Positions 52,065 to 60,779 of a stretch of DNA of 64,000 bases are shown here, in pieces. This DNA comes from Flagellimonas eckloniae (GTDB lineage Bacteria > Bacteroidota > Bacteroidia > Flavobacteriales > Flavobacteriaceae): NCBI RefSeq assembly GCF_001413955.1, contig NZ_LCTZ01000002.1, positions 3,024,501 through 3,088,500 on the forward strand. Direction: 5' to 3'. The notes below the pieces were generated by a model. The model ran no database searches. It was not told where the DNA came from and was given only the letters and a program-made list of their open reading frames with translations. The position numbers and the translations under genes are program-made. Within the stretch, counting starts at the first letter, position 1. The number at the start of each line of letters is the position of its first letter.

Positions 52065-53603
52065 TTATAAATTTCTTTTCAAGCGCAGAGTCCCATCATT
52101 TTCGAGTTCTTGAGAGCAGGCCCATTTTATAGCATATTTTACACCCTTTACTTCTATTTCCGCTTTTAGACTTAAGGTATCCCACAGAGTATCTTTTGGA
52201 AAAGTAAAAGAAGCTTGTCTTACTTTACCTGGTAATGGGTACCCTGGATCCATACTTCCTGAAGAAACCATATTCCCTGCTTCATCAACAATAGAAATAC
52301 AAAGCGCTCCAGGCACTCCAGAGATACCGTCATTGACTAATCCCAATATTAATCCGGGGTATCCATCTTTTTCAAAACACCAAATCCAAGAGGGCCGTAT
52401 ACGGTATCCTATATTTGCAGCAAGGCCATCTAATGGCTCCGGATGCTTTCCATAATAGCCCAAAAGGTTTTCAAAAGAGATATTGTGCCAGTTCCAAAGA
52501 GAATAATAAGTAGGGCTGACATCTTTTATATGCGCGATTATATTTTCATTTCTTGTAATTCCTTCAAAGGCGGTCTTATTGTTAACCTGTTCTGTGCGCA
52601 AACCTTGCTCTATTGTAGCTCCTATCCATGGAGGTCTGTTGCTCAAAGCATCTATTTGAGAGGTTTCTATGAAAATAGTATCGGTACGTAACCAATTGTA
52701 TGAGCGTATAGTTCTATCCAATATTTCAGAATTTCCAACATTGCTGTAATCAGGTTGTGTATTGGTCACCAATGGTGTTTTGGTCCAGTTGGCAATTTGA
52801 TGTTCAAACATTTCAATACATGTTTTTTCTGCGGTATGATAATCTGGAAAAGGGTTGCCATTAAAAGGCCATGTATGCCCTTCTCCCCAAAATCCGTACA
52901 TGCACGTATCAACATACTCTACCAATTCATGACCGTTATAGATTGTAGATAATAAATCATCCATATCTTTAAATGCCTTCATAAATTCTGGATGGTCATA
53001 TTGTGGCGCATAATGTACTTTGCCAGGAATGCCTATTTCATCAGTAGTTCCCAATTTCACCAATGGAACCTTACCTATTAAAAAATCCGGCATGGATTCA
53101 GGCTCTATTACGGGACTCATTAACTGAATTCGAAAAGCAACTCGCTTTCCGTATTTTTTTGCCATCTCAAAGGTTAAATCCCAGTGTTCAGGAAAGTCAA
53201 GCTTTTTTGGTTCTTTTTGAATATCTCGCCAGTCTACCCTTATGTACAAAATATCACCCAAAGGAAATTTTGCAAGTTTTTCAATAGATTCACGAAGTGT
53301 TTCTCCTTCTACCTTTGGTGGGCCAACTTCATCACAAATGTAGGTTACCATGCCCATGCCAAAATTCCTTACGGGCTTGTTAGATGGGGTAGTAACCATA
53401 ACAACATCTGCCCCAGGAGCTGTTGCTCCAGGACCATAATTAGAAAATGGCCCTTGATTTAGCCGGTTCTTGATGGATGGAGGTGGTCCAAAATCATATC
53501 CATCCCAGTTGTGTGGCGGTATTTTATCCTGACCATATGACCAAGTGGTACCTACCAATAACCCAACTGAGGCACTTTTTGTAATGAATGACCGACGTTT
53601 CAT
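52065..53603 (-). CDS. Tat-exported TIM-barrel-like protein, putative glycosidase
   Basis: 512 residues from the ATG at 53601-53603; a longer frame from 53633 would place ten residues before the signal. MKRRSFITKSASVGLLVG is a twin-arginine signal. The body resembles a glycoside-hydrolase barrel: ILYIRVDWRDI (about 118-128), KKYGKRVAFRIQLMSP, then YVDTCMYGFWGEGHTWP with Trp239-Gly240-Glu241. A beta-sandwich-like C-terminus (YPGLILGLVNDGISG) follows. The WGE motif and two-part layout match the DUF4874/DUF4832 protein two genes on. No family name is recognised with certainty. It is the first gene of the four-gene leftward operon. Confidence 0.75.
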   Translation of the reverse strand: MKRRSFITKSASVGLLVGTTWSYGQDKIPPHNWDGYDFGPPPSIKNRLNQGPFSNYGPGATAPGADVVMVTTPSNKPVRNFGMGMVTYICDEVGPPKVEGETLRESIEKLAKFPLGDILYIRVDWRDIQKEPKKLDFPEHWDLTFEMAKKYGKRVAFRIQLMSPVIEPESMPDFLIGKVPLVKLGTTDEIGIPGKVHYAPQYDHPEFMKAFKDMDDLLSTIYNGHELVEYVDTCMYGFWGEGHTWPFNGNPFPDYHTAEKTCIEMFEHQIANWTKTPLVTNTQPDYSNVGNSEILDRTIRSYNWLRTDTIFIETSQIDALSNRPPWIGATIEQGLRTEQVNNKTAFEGITRNENIIAHIKDVSPTYYSLWNWHNISFENLLGYYGKHPEPLDGLAANIGYRIRPSWIWCFEKDGYPGLILGLVNDGISGVPGALCISIVDEAGNMVSSGSMDPGYPLPGKVRQASFTFPKDTLWDTLSLKAEIEVKGVKYAIKWACSQELENDGTLRLKRNL

Positions 53604-53688
53604 TTTTTTGATGGAGATATTCTGATAAAACAATTCAAATCTCTAGCTTAACTATGTAAATGATTAAAAAAGTATTATTGTAAATATA

Positions 53689-53776
53689 TGAAAGATAATT
53701 ATCTTTCAAAAACTTATTAATTAGATATAAATTGGTTTTTTTATCTAACGAAGTATTCTATTTTTTTGAAAGATAA
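53689..53776. promoter_or_regulatory. Palindrome and extra half-site in front of the WGE-protein operon
   Basis: TGAAAGATAATTATCTTTCA at 53689-53708 is a perfect 20-bp palindrome. Its half TGAAAGATAA recurs at 53767-53776, and a partial one (TTATCTAA) lies at 53741-53748. They stand 86-173 bp upstream of the ATG at 53603, in the 225-bp gap after the large FG-GAP gene. This looks like a regulator binding site; the DeoR-type regulator at 47617 is one candidate. Confidence 0.55.
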
Positions 53777-53828
53777 GCGATTAAACACAACGAAGTAATA
53801 CTCTGCTAAAGAGTGAGAAACCTTAGTT

Positions 53829-56800
53829 CTACCAGCGTGTATGATTTGAAAATACTCGGAGTGAGTCTGAATTACTACTCACCAAAATTACACTTCTGCC
53901 ATCAGTAAGAGTTAATTCCTTAATGTCCTTGGCATCTGTATTTACATAAAACCCACTTGATGTTACAGGAACGGGAACTAGTCCACCTTTACCATCACCC
54001 TTAAGGTATAGTCCAATCATACCATCATGATTGCCAATGGAGGCATCTCCCGAGTAATTGTTTCCTACCAATAACACATCCAACTTATTATCTCCATCGA
54101 CATCCGTAATCTGAATTCCATTTAAGGGTGCTATTTGTGCCATGGCGGGCAAGGGTTTTGACTTAAAGGTGCCATCCCCCATATTTTCAAAATAAGTGCT
54201 TTTGAAATTAGTGGCCTTTATAACCAATGCATTTTCTAATTCTTCAGGCAAAAAAGCGTCTCCAAATTTGACTTTGGCATATGATTCATATGTTTTAAAG
54301 CGCCCTCTCATGGAAGCAATTTGTCCAGTTATCTTATCTCTGGGATGGGCAATGTAATTTTCGCCTTGTATATAATAGCACATGATTGGGTCTATGCTAT
54401 TGTTCTTGTCATAGTCCTTAGCATAAATGCATAGGGGTTGATCAATGGATGCCTTATAGCGACTATTGGTTCCAAGATTTCCAGCAATAAGATCCATATC
54501 ACCATCACCATCCATATCTCCGGAGGCAATACTATTCCACCATCCTGATGTATCTGCCAATCCTGAAGTGTCCGTTACATCTTCAAATTGGGAACCTGAA
54601 TTTTTAAATATCTTAATAGGCATAAATTCACCGGCGAGTATAAGGTCATTTTTTCCATCTTGATCATAATCCGTCCAAACAGCTGCGGTAACCATGCCTA
54701 CGTTTGCCAAATTTTGATTAAAGTTATTGGTCACGTCGGTAAATTTTCCTCCATTGTTTTCCAGAAGATAACTTTTAGGTGAAATAGGGTATTGTCCTGG
54801 TGCAATCCTACCACCAACAAAAAGGTCCAAGTCTCCATCTTTGTCAAAATCAGATGCCGTAACTACAGAGCCTGATGCTATAATTTTGGGCAGTGCACTT
54901 TTGTCTTTAACAAAATCACCGCTTCCATTGTTAAAATATAATCGATCTTCATACTCTGGAGCATCGGCGTTAAATTCACTTCCACCACTGACTACGTAAA
55001 GATCATTATCACCATCACCATCAGCATCAAATAGGAGGGAACCCATATCTTCTGCCGTAATATCCATGTTAAGCTCTTGCTCTTCAAAAGTCCCGTCACT
55101 TTTTTGTACAAAAAAGCGACCACTATAACCTGCACTTCCTCCTATATAAAAGTCTTCCAAGCTGTCCCCGTTGATATCCCCTAAGGCCATCTTGGGGCCA
55201 TTTTTAGAATGCATGTGAGGCAATAAGAGCTGTACCTTAAAATCTACAAAGTTATTTTCTTGGTGCTTATATTTGGTTTTTAAAGCATCGGAAACTTCAC
55301 TAAAAAGTGGAGTTATACCCTCCATATTTTCTTTTTGGGAAACCTTTTGTGCATTACCATGCTCAAGTGTAATAACCTGATTTTCCAATACATTTTTTAC
55401 AACCTGTATTCTTTTATCTGGCCATACTATGGTTATGCTATCTATTTTACTCTCTCCCAGGCCAAAATGAATGGTTTGGTCCATACTGGATTCATAACCT
55501 CTTGAAAGGTAGTGTTGATAATATTGGTTGTTATCGTTTGAGTGTAGTGTTATTTTTGAACCGATACCTTCAAGGTTACCGGCTTTCCCTTTTAATTTAA
55601 TCTTTAAAAAGCGGGATGTTTGTTTTTCGCTATTATTTTTAAGAATGCTTGCCTTTTCATTAATATTATTTACTATTAAATCTAGGTCGCCATCATTATC
55701 CAAATCTGCAAAAGCGGATCCATTTGACAGGGATACATTTTTTATCCCCCAATCTTTTGAAGTGTTTGAAAAAGTATGGTCTCCATTATTTTTAAAGAAA
55801 TAGTTTTTAATAGCTGCACTGGGCAATTCTTTTATGGCTTTTAATTTTTTTTCTTTCCGCACTTTTTCAGAGCCAAAAGGATTGGATAATTGTTGTTGGT
55901 AATTTATGTAATCCAAATCCCCTATATCCCTTCTGAACCCATTTGTAATGAAGGCATCCTTAAAACCATCATTGTCGTAATCGGCCATGAGTACGCTCCA
56001 GCTCCAATCGGTCTGGCTTATTCCGGCAAACTGCCCTATTTCACTGAAAGAATTGTTCCCGTTATTTAGTTGTAATGTATTTCGAGTGTATTGGGCAGTG
56101 TAGCCATTTTTCAGCATCATTTGAAATTTATCAAAGCTACTTGCGGGGATAATCATTTTTTGGCGCTCATTATCCTCTGGGAGCATATCCAATACCATAA
56201 TATCCGCTAGACCATCATTATTGAAATCAGCAATATCGTTTCCCATACCCGCAAAACTAGTATGCTTAAAATAGGTATTTGAAACATCTGAAAATGTTCC
56301 ATCGCCATTGTTCCTATATAGAATATCGTTGGTCAAAAAATCGTTGGACACATAAATATCTGGCCACCCATCATTGTCAATATCGCTGACACCAACACCT
56401 AAACTATATCCTTCAATTAGGATTCCTGATTCGGAAGAAACATCTGAAAATGTTCCATCACCATTGTTTCTATAAAGTTTGTCCGTACTGTTTGATTCGC
56501 CATTCAATTTTCTTGGTCTTATCGTATTAACGGATGAGAGGGAATAATCCACGGGGTTGACAATGAGAAACATATCAAGGTCACCATCCAAATCATAATC
56601 GAAAAAGGCGGATTGAGTTGATTGACTGGTATCTGCTAGGCCATACTTTAAAGCCTCTTCGGTAAACGTATTGTTTTTCTGGTTGATGTATAATTTATTG
56701 GCTCTTTTTTCTTCTTTTCCGCCGCCGGATACCGCCACATAAATATCGACCCAACCATCTTGATTGACATCTATCATACTTACTCCAGTAGACCAATTAT

Positions 56801-57128
56801 TGGAAAGTACTCCTGATGTCTCTGTAATGTCCTCAAAAATAAAATCGCCTTTGTTTAGGTATAGTTTGTTTGAAACAAGGTTGCCCGCGAAAAAAATATC
56901 GCTAAGGCCATCATTATTTATATCTCCTACACCGACACCTCCACCGGTATAGATGTTCATAAAGTTATAGATGTTGTGCTCTTCATCTTCTTCAATATCA
57001 TTGGAAAAATCAATCTTGGTAAGCGATGCATCCAATTCCGTAAACAAGTGGTCAGATGTATTGTTACATGATGATCCTATAAATAGCATCAGCAATAATG
57101 AACCGAACAGACCAACTTTATTTTTCAT
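53829..57128 (-). CDS. CRTAC1-like FG-GAP/ASPIC-UnbV lipoprotein
   Basis: 1099 residues with a signal peptide ending at Cys21 (IGSSCNN). Many FG-GAP/VCBS blades follow (DINNDGLSDIFFAGN, DVNQDGWVDIYVAVS, DYDLDGDLDMF), each with a calcium-type DxDxDG-like loop; about 45-510 forms a first propeller, an ASPIC/UnbV domain lies at about 517-580 (YLSRGYESSMDQTIHFGLG), and a second propeller begins near 650 (DINGDSLEDFYIGG) and runs to the end. Such proteins accompany SusCD systems in marine Bacteroidota and probably bind glycan at the surface; the function is unproven. It overlaps its paralogue by 11 bp. Confidence 0.9.
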   Translation of the reverse strand: MKNKVGLFGSLLLMLFIGSSCNNTSDHLFTELDASLTKIDFSNDIEEDEEHNIYNFMNIYTGGGVGVGDINNDGLSDIFFAGNLVSNKLYLNKGDFIFEDITETSGVLSNNWSTGVSMIDVNQDGWVDIYVAVSGGGKEEKRANKLYINQKNNTFTEEALKYGLADTSQSTQSAFFDYDLDGDLDMFLIVNPVDYSLSSVNTIRPRKLNGESNSTDKLYRNNGDGTFSDVSSESGILIEGYSLGVGVSDIDNDGWPDIYVSNDFLTNDILYRNNGDGTFSDVSNTYFKHTSFAGMGNDIADFNNDGLADIMVLDMLPEDNERQKMIIPASSFDKFQMMLKNGYTAQYTRNTLQLNNGNNSFSEIGQFAGISQTDWSWSVLMADYDNDGFKDAFITNGFRRDIGDLDYINYQQQLSNPFGSEKVRKEKKLKAIKELPSAAIKNYFFKNNGDHTFSNTSKDWGIKNVSLSNGSAFADLDNDGDLDLIVNNINEKASILKNNSEKQTSRFLKIKLKGKAGNLEGIGSKITLHSNDNNQYYQHYLSRGYESSMDQTIHFGLGESKIDSITIVWPDKRIQVVKNVLENQVITLEHGNAQKVSQKENMEGITPLFSEVSDALKTKYKHQENNFVDFKVQLLLPHMHSKNGPKMALGDINGDSLEDFYIGGSAGYSGRFFVQKSDGTFEEQELNMDITAEDMGSLLFDADGDGDNDLYVVSGGSEFNADAPEYEDRLYFNNGSGDFVKDKSALPKIIASGSVVTASDFDKDGDLDLFVGGRIAPGQYPISPKSYLLENNGGKFTDVTNNFNQNLANVGMVTAAVWTDYDQDGKNDLILAGEFMPIKIFKNSGSQFEDVTDTSGLADTSGWWNSIASGDMDGDGDMDLIAGNLGTNSRYKASIDQPLCIYAKDYDKNNSIDPIMCYYIQGENYIAHPRDKITGQIASMRGRFKTYESYAKVKFGDAFLPEELENALVIKATNFKSTYFENMGDGTFKSKPLPAMAQIAPLNGIQITDVDGDNKLDVLLVGNNYSGDASIGNHDGMIGLYLKGDGKGGLVPVPVTSSGFYVNTDAKDIKELTLTDGRSVILVSSNSDSLRVFSNHTRW

Positions 57129-60100
57129 TACGTATAACTATCTTTTTGATTTGACCCGTATATGAAAACAACTCCACATAATCTGTTTTCTCTGCATCTA
57201 CTTTTAATTGTCTTGTAGAGTGGCTCAGGTAAGAATCGCCATATGCAAATTCTTTTTTGTACATACCACCATTTTTCATGTGGATAAGAGCATATGCATG
57301 CTGTGGCTCAATAGGGATAAATTCTTTTTCTGATTTGTATGTGTATGCCTTTACAGTTCCAGAATTTTGACTTGCCAAAACAATCATATTCCCTTTAGCT
57401 GACTTTAGCTGTACCAGTGCCTTTGCATCGCCATCAATCTTAAGCCCACTTTCTGAGGGTTTATGCGGGATGAATTTCCCATTCCCATTCCCAATTAAAT
57501 AAAGTCCAGAAAGAGCATCATAAGAACCGGTAAGTGCTTCAGCAGCAAATAAGTTCCCCACTAACAGCACATCTAAATTATTGTCGTTATTAAAATCTTC
57601 TACGTGTATGCCAAATATTGGGGCATATTGCGCTTCAAGGGGCAGGGGATGCATTTGGAATTTTCCATTTCCCAAATTTTCCATGTACATGCTTGTTAAC
57701 AGTGTTGCGCTAACGGTATAGGCATCATCTAACTCTTCTTTTAAGAATGTCTGGTCAAAAGAGGCATTTGCGTAGGCTTCATATGTTCTAAAGCGGCCTT
57801 TCATTGCAACAATTTGATTGCTCAGCACATCTCTAGAGTGTATTAGGTGTTCATTACCTTGTCTATAACAGGTTATCATGGGATCAATTGAGCCGTTGGA
57901 GTCAAAGTCTTTGGCGTAAATGGTTATTGGCTCGGACGGACTCGCCTTATAATTACTGTTCAATCCCAAATTGCCCAGCACATAATCCATATCTCCATCT
58001 TTGTCAAAATCACCTGATGTTATACTATTCCACCAACCACTGGTATTTTCTAATCCCGTAGAGGTTGAAACATCAATGAGTTTTCCATTGTTGTTCTTGT
58101 AAAAAACAGGGCTCATATATTCTCCAACCAAAATAAGGTCTATCCACTGATCATTATCAAAGTCTGTCCAAATCGCATCTGTGAGCATACCAAACTTTCC
58201 ATCGTTATCAAAAATGTTTTGGGTACTATCGGTATACTTTCCTTTCTCATTGATCAAAAGATAACTCTTTGGGGATAATGGGTAGGATCCATTAACATAT
58301 CTACCCCCTATAAAAAGGTCTAGGTCGCCATCTTTATCAAAGTCCGATGCTTTTACAAAAGAACCTGCATGAGATCTTTCAAAGAAATTGTTCTCTTCAA
58401 AGTTTCCAACTCCGTCATTCATATATGCCCTATCCACATAGCCATCATCAATGCCCAAAGTATTTTCACCACCACTGATTAACAACAAATCTAAATCTGA
58501 ATCATTATCCAAATCCAATAAAAGTGAACCCATATCTTCATGTTCCTCTCCACCTTCCAATACTTTTTCAGTAAAACTTCCTTCACCATCCTGAATGAAA
58601 AAGCTGCCATTATAACCTTTACCACCGCCTATATAAAAATCTTCTATTCCATCCCCGTTGATATCACCTACAGCCATTCCAGGGCCCAACCTTGAATTCA
58701 TTTGTATAAGTGTTGTCTGTGCGTTGAAATCCACATATTTATTTTCTTTGTGAAGATAATTTATGCCCAGATCAGCGGTGACTTCAGTAAACAAGGCGGA
58801 TGGAGTTATGGCATTGTCTTTTTTACATTCCGTGGCATTTTCATGTTTTAAGGTTATTGTTTGATTGGCTTCTATGTTTCTTAGGGTCTGGCAATTGCCA
58901 TTAGGCCATTTTACATGCAATAAATCAGCTTTTTTGGAGTTGCCCAATCCAAAGTGAAGCTTGTTTTCCATGGTGGACAAGTACCCCCTTACAGGGGCAT
59001 AAAACTGATGTTGTGTTCTATCTCCATGATAAACCAAAACTTCTGTTCCACTTAAATCATTTGACCCCTTGAATTGACATTTTAAAAAATGGTTTTCTTT
59101 TGAAACCGACTTTTCACTTATGGTGTTGTTTTTATAAATATGTGCCTTATCGTCAATATTGTTCACGACTAAATCCAAATCTCCATCATTGTCCAAATCT
59201 GCATAAGCAGCACCATTGGAATAGCTTGGAATATCTACTCCCCAGGCTATTGATTTATCGGTAAATGTCAAATCTCCATTGTTTTTGTAGAGATAGTTGT
59301 GCAGTTTAACCTCAGGAAGTGCCTGCAGTTTCTCTAACTTATCTTTACGGATAGCTTCTGGGCTTCCAAAGGATGAGGCTTGTTGACCATAAACAATAAA
59401 ATCTAAATTGGTAACATCCCTTCTATAACCATTGGTTATAAAAACATCTTTCCAGCCATCATTGTCAAAATCTGCAATTATAGGAGACCAACTCCAGTCA
59501 GTACTATGAATACCTGAAAGTTGACCTATTTCGCTAAAGGATCCATTACCGTTATTTAGTTGAAGTGTGTTTCGTATGTACTGAGGCACATATCCAAAGT
59601 CCGTATCCAACATATGTTTATCGTAACTAAAATAACCTACGGTCTGTTTAAGACGTTTGTTGTCTTGGGGCAACATATCCAAAACTACAATATCAGATAA
59701 GCCATCATTGTTTATATCAGAGATGTTCATGCCCATTCCGTTGTAACTCTGATGTTTTAAATAGTCGTCAATCTTATTAGAAAATGTACCATCTCCGTTG
59801 TTGATGTAAAGAATGTCATTGGTCAAAAAATCATTGGAAACATATATATCTGCCCAACCATCCCTATTAATATCACAGATGGAAACCCCAAGGCCGAAGC
59901 CTTCAATTACTATTCCCGTTTCATCGGAAACATTTGAAAAGGTATTGTCTCCATTATTTCTGTAGAGTCTATCGGTACTGGCGGCCTCTCCAGCGATCAT
60001 TTTTGGTCTTGACGTATTTCTGTTGAATGAAACTAAAGCATTCGTAAGCAGGTACATATCATTGTCACCGTCTTTGTCATAATCAAAAAACACAGCCTGA

Positions 60101-60627
60101 ATACTATAACCAGTATCTGAAATACCTAAGTCTTTACTTTTTTCGGAGAAAGTGCCATCACCATTATTTAGATAAACCAAATTGGACATATCTTCAGCAC
60201 TTGTATCTCGTGGGCCACCTTTGCAAACATAGATGTCTAACCACCCATCTTGGTTAATATCTGCCATGGACACACCGTTGGCCCATCCTTTGGTTCCAAC
60301 CTTGGCACTTTCAGTTATATCTTTAAATCTTAACCCTCCTTGGTTTAGGTATAGTTTGCTGGACACTTGGTTACCCGTAAAATAAAGGTCGGGTAATCCA
60401 TCATTATTAATATCTCCAACTCCAACACCACCGCCATTGAACATATATTCAAAATCCAGGATATTTAATGAATCCGATGAGGTCAACCTGTTTTCAAAAT
60501 CAATACTTGTTTTTTCAGAACCCAACAGCGTAAATACTGTAGGTCCTGAATCTTTTGGTTCACAGGAACAGATTAGAAGGCCAATCAAAAAGACACAAAT
60601 TTTAGTATTGTTGATAGCATCTTTCAT
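57118..60627 (-). CDS. CRTAC1-like FG-GAP/ASPIC-UnbV lipoprotein, paralogue
   Basis: 1169 residues from the ATG at 60625-60627; 24 more residues in frame to 60699 would precede the signal peptide. The lipobox is LLICSCEPK. The plan is that of the neighbour: propeller blades (DINNDGLPDLYFTGN, DINQDGWLDIYVCKG), ASPIC/UnbV at about 520-586 (GYLSTMENKLHFGLGNS), and a second propeller from about 655 (DINGDGIEDFYIGG). The C-terminus is about 80 residues longer (GMYKKEFAYGDSYLSHSTRQ onward), a beta-rich extra segment. It probably acts on the cell surface next to SusD. It begins after a hairpin that separates it from susD. Confidence 0.9.
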   Translation of the reverse strand: MKDAINNTKICVFLIGLLICSCEPKDSGPTVFTLLGSEKTSIDFENRLTSSDSLNILDFEYMFNGGGVGVGDINNDGLPDLYFTGNQVSSKLYLNQGGLRFKDITESAKVGTKGWANGVSMADINQDGWLDIYVCKGGPRDTSAEDMSNLVYLNNGDGTFSEKSKDLGISDTGYSIQAVFFDYDKDGDNDMYLLTNALVSFNRNTSRPKMIAGEAASTDRLYRNNGDNTFSNVSDETGIVIEGFGLGVSICDINRDGWADIYVSNDFLTNDILYINNGDGTFSNKIDDYLKHQSYNGMGMNISDINNDGLSDIVVLDMLPQDNKRLKQTVGYFSYDKHMLDTDFGYVPQYIRNTLQLNNGNGSFSEIGQLSGIHSTDWSWSPIIADFDNDGWKDVFITNGYRRDVTNLDFIVYGQQASSFGSPEAIRKDKLEKLQALPEVKLHNYLYKNNGDLTFTDKSIAWGVDIPSYSNGAAYADLDNDGDLDLVVNNIDDKAHIYKNNTISEKSVSKENHFLKCQFKGSNDLSGTEVLVYHGDRTQHQFYAPVRGYLSTMENKLHFGLGNSKKADLLHVKWPNGNCQTLRNIEANQTITLKHENATECKKDNAITPSALFTEVTADLGINYLHKENKYVDFNAQTTLIQMNSRLGPGMAVGDINGDGIEDFYIGGGKGYNGSFFIQDGEGSFTEKVLEGGEEHEDMGSLLLDLDNDSDLDLLLISGGENTLGIDDGYVDRAYMNDGVGNFEENNFFERSHAGSFVKASDFDKDGDLDLFIGGRYVNGSYPLSPKSYLLINEKGKYTDSTQNIFDNDGKFGMLTDAIWTDFDNDQWIDLILVGEYMSPVFYKNNNGKLIDVSTSTGLENTSGWWNSITSGDFDKDGDMDYVLGNLGLNSNYKASPSEPITIYAKDFDSNGSIDPMITCYRQGNEHLIHSRDVLSNQIVAMKGRFRTYEAYANASFDQTFLKEELDDAYTVSATLLTSMYMENLGNGKFQMHPLPLEAQYAPIFGIHVEDFNNDNNLDVLLVGNLFAAEALTGSYDALSGLYLIGNGNGKFIPHKPSESGLKIDGDAKALVQLKSAKGNMIVLASQNSGTVKAYTYKSEKEFIPIEPQHAYALIHMKNGGMYKKEFAYGDSYLSHSTRQLKVDAEKTDYVELFSYTGQIKKIVIRNEK

Positions 60628-60695
60628 CTGTAGACTATTGAAACATATTTTTATGATTAATACCAACATTATGTCAAAATTGATATAAAAACGGA

Positions 60696-60728
60696 GCACC
60701 CTTAAAGATATAATACTTTAGAGGGTGC
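60696..60728 (-). terminator. Hairpin between susD and the FG-GAP genes
   Basis: GCACCCTTAAAG pairs with CTTTAGAGGGTGC over 12 bp with one bulged G, loop ATATAATA. Read leftwards it is followed by CCGTTTTTATAT. It may end most susCD transcripts and let a fraction continue into the FG-GAP genes, or stabilise the susD mRNA end. Confidence 0.65.
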
Positions 60729-60779
60729 CTGTCAATTAACTTTGAAAAAAAATTAAACTACTAACTCAAAAAACTATTA

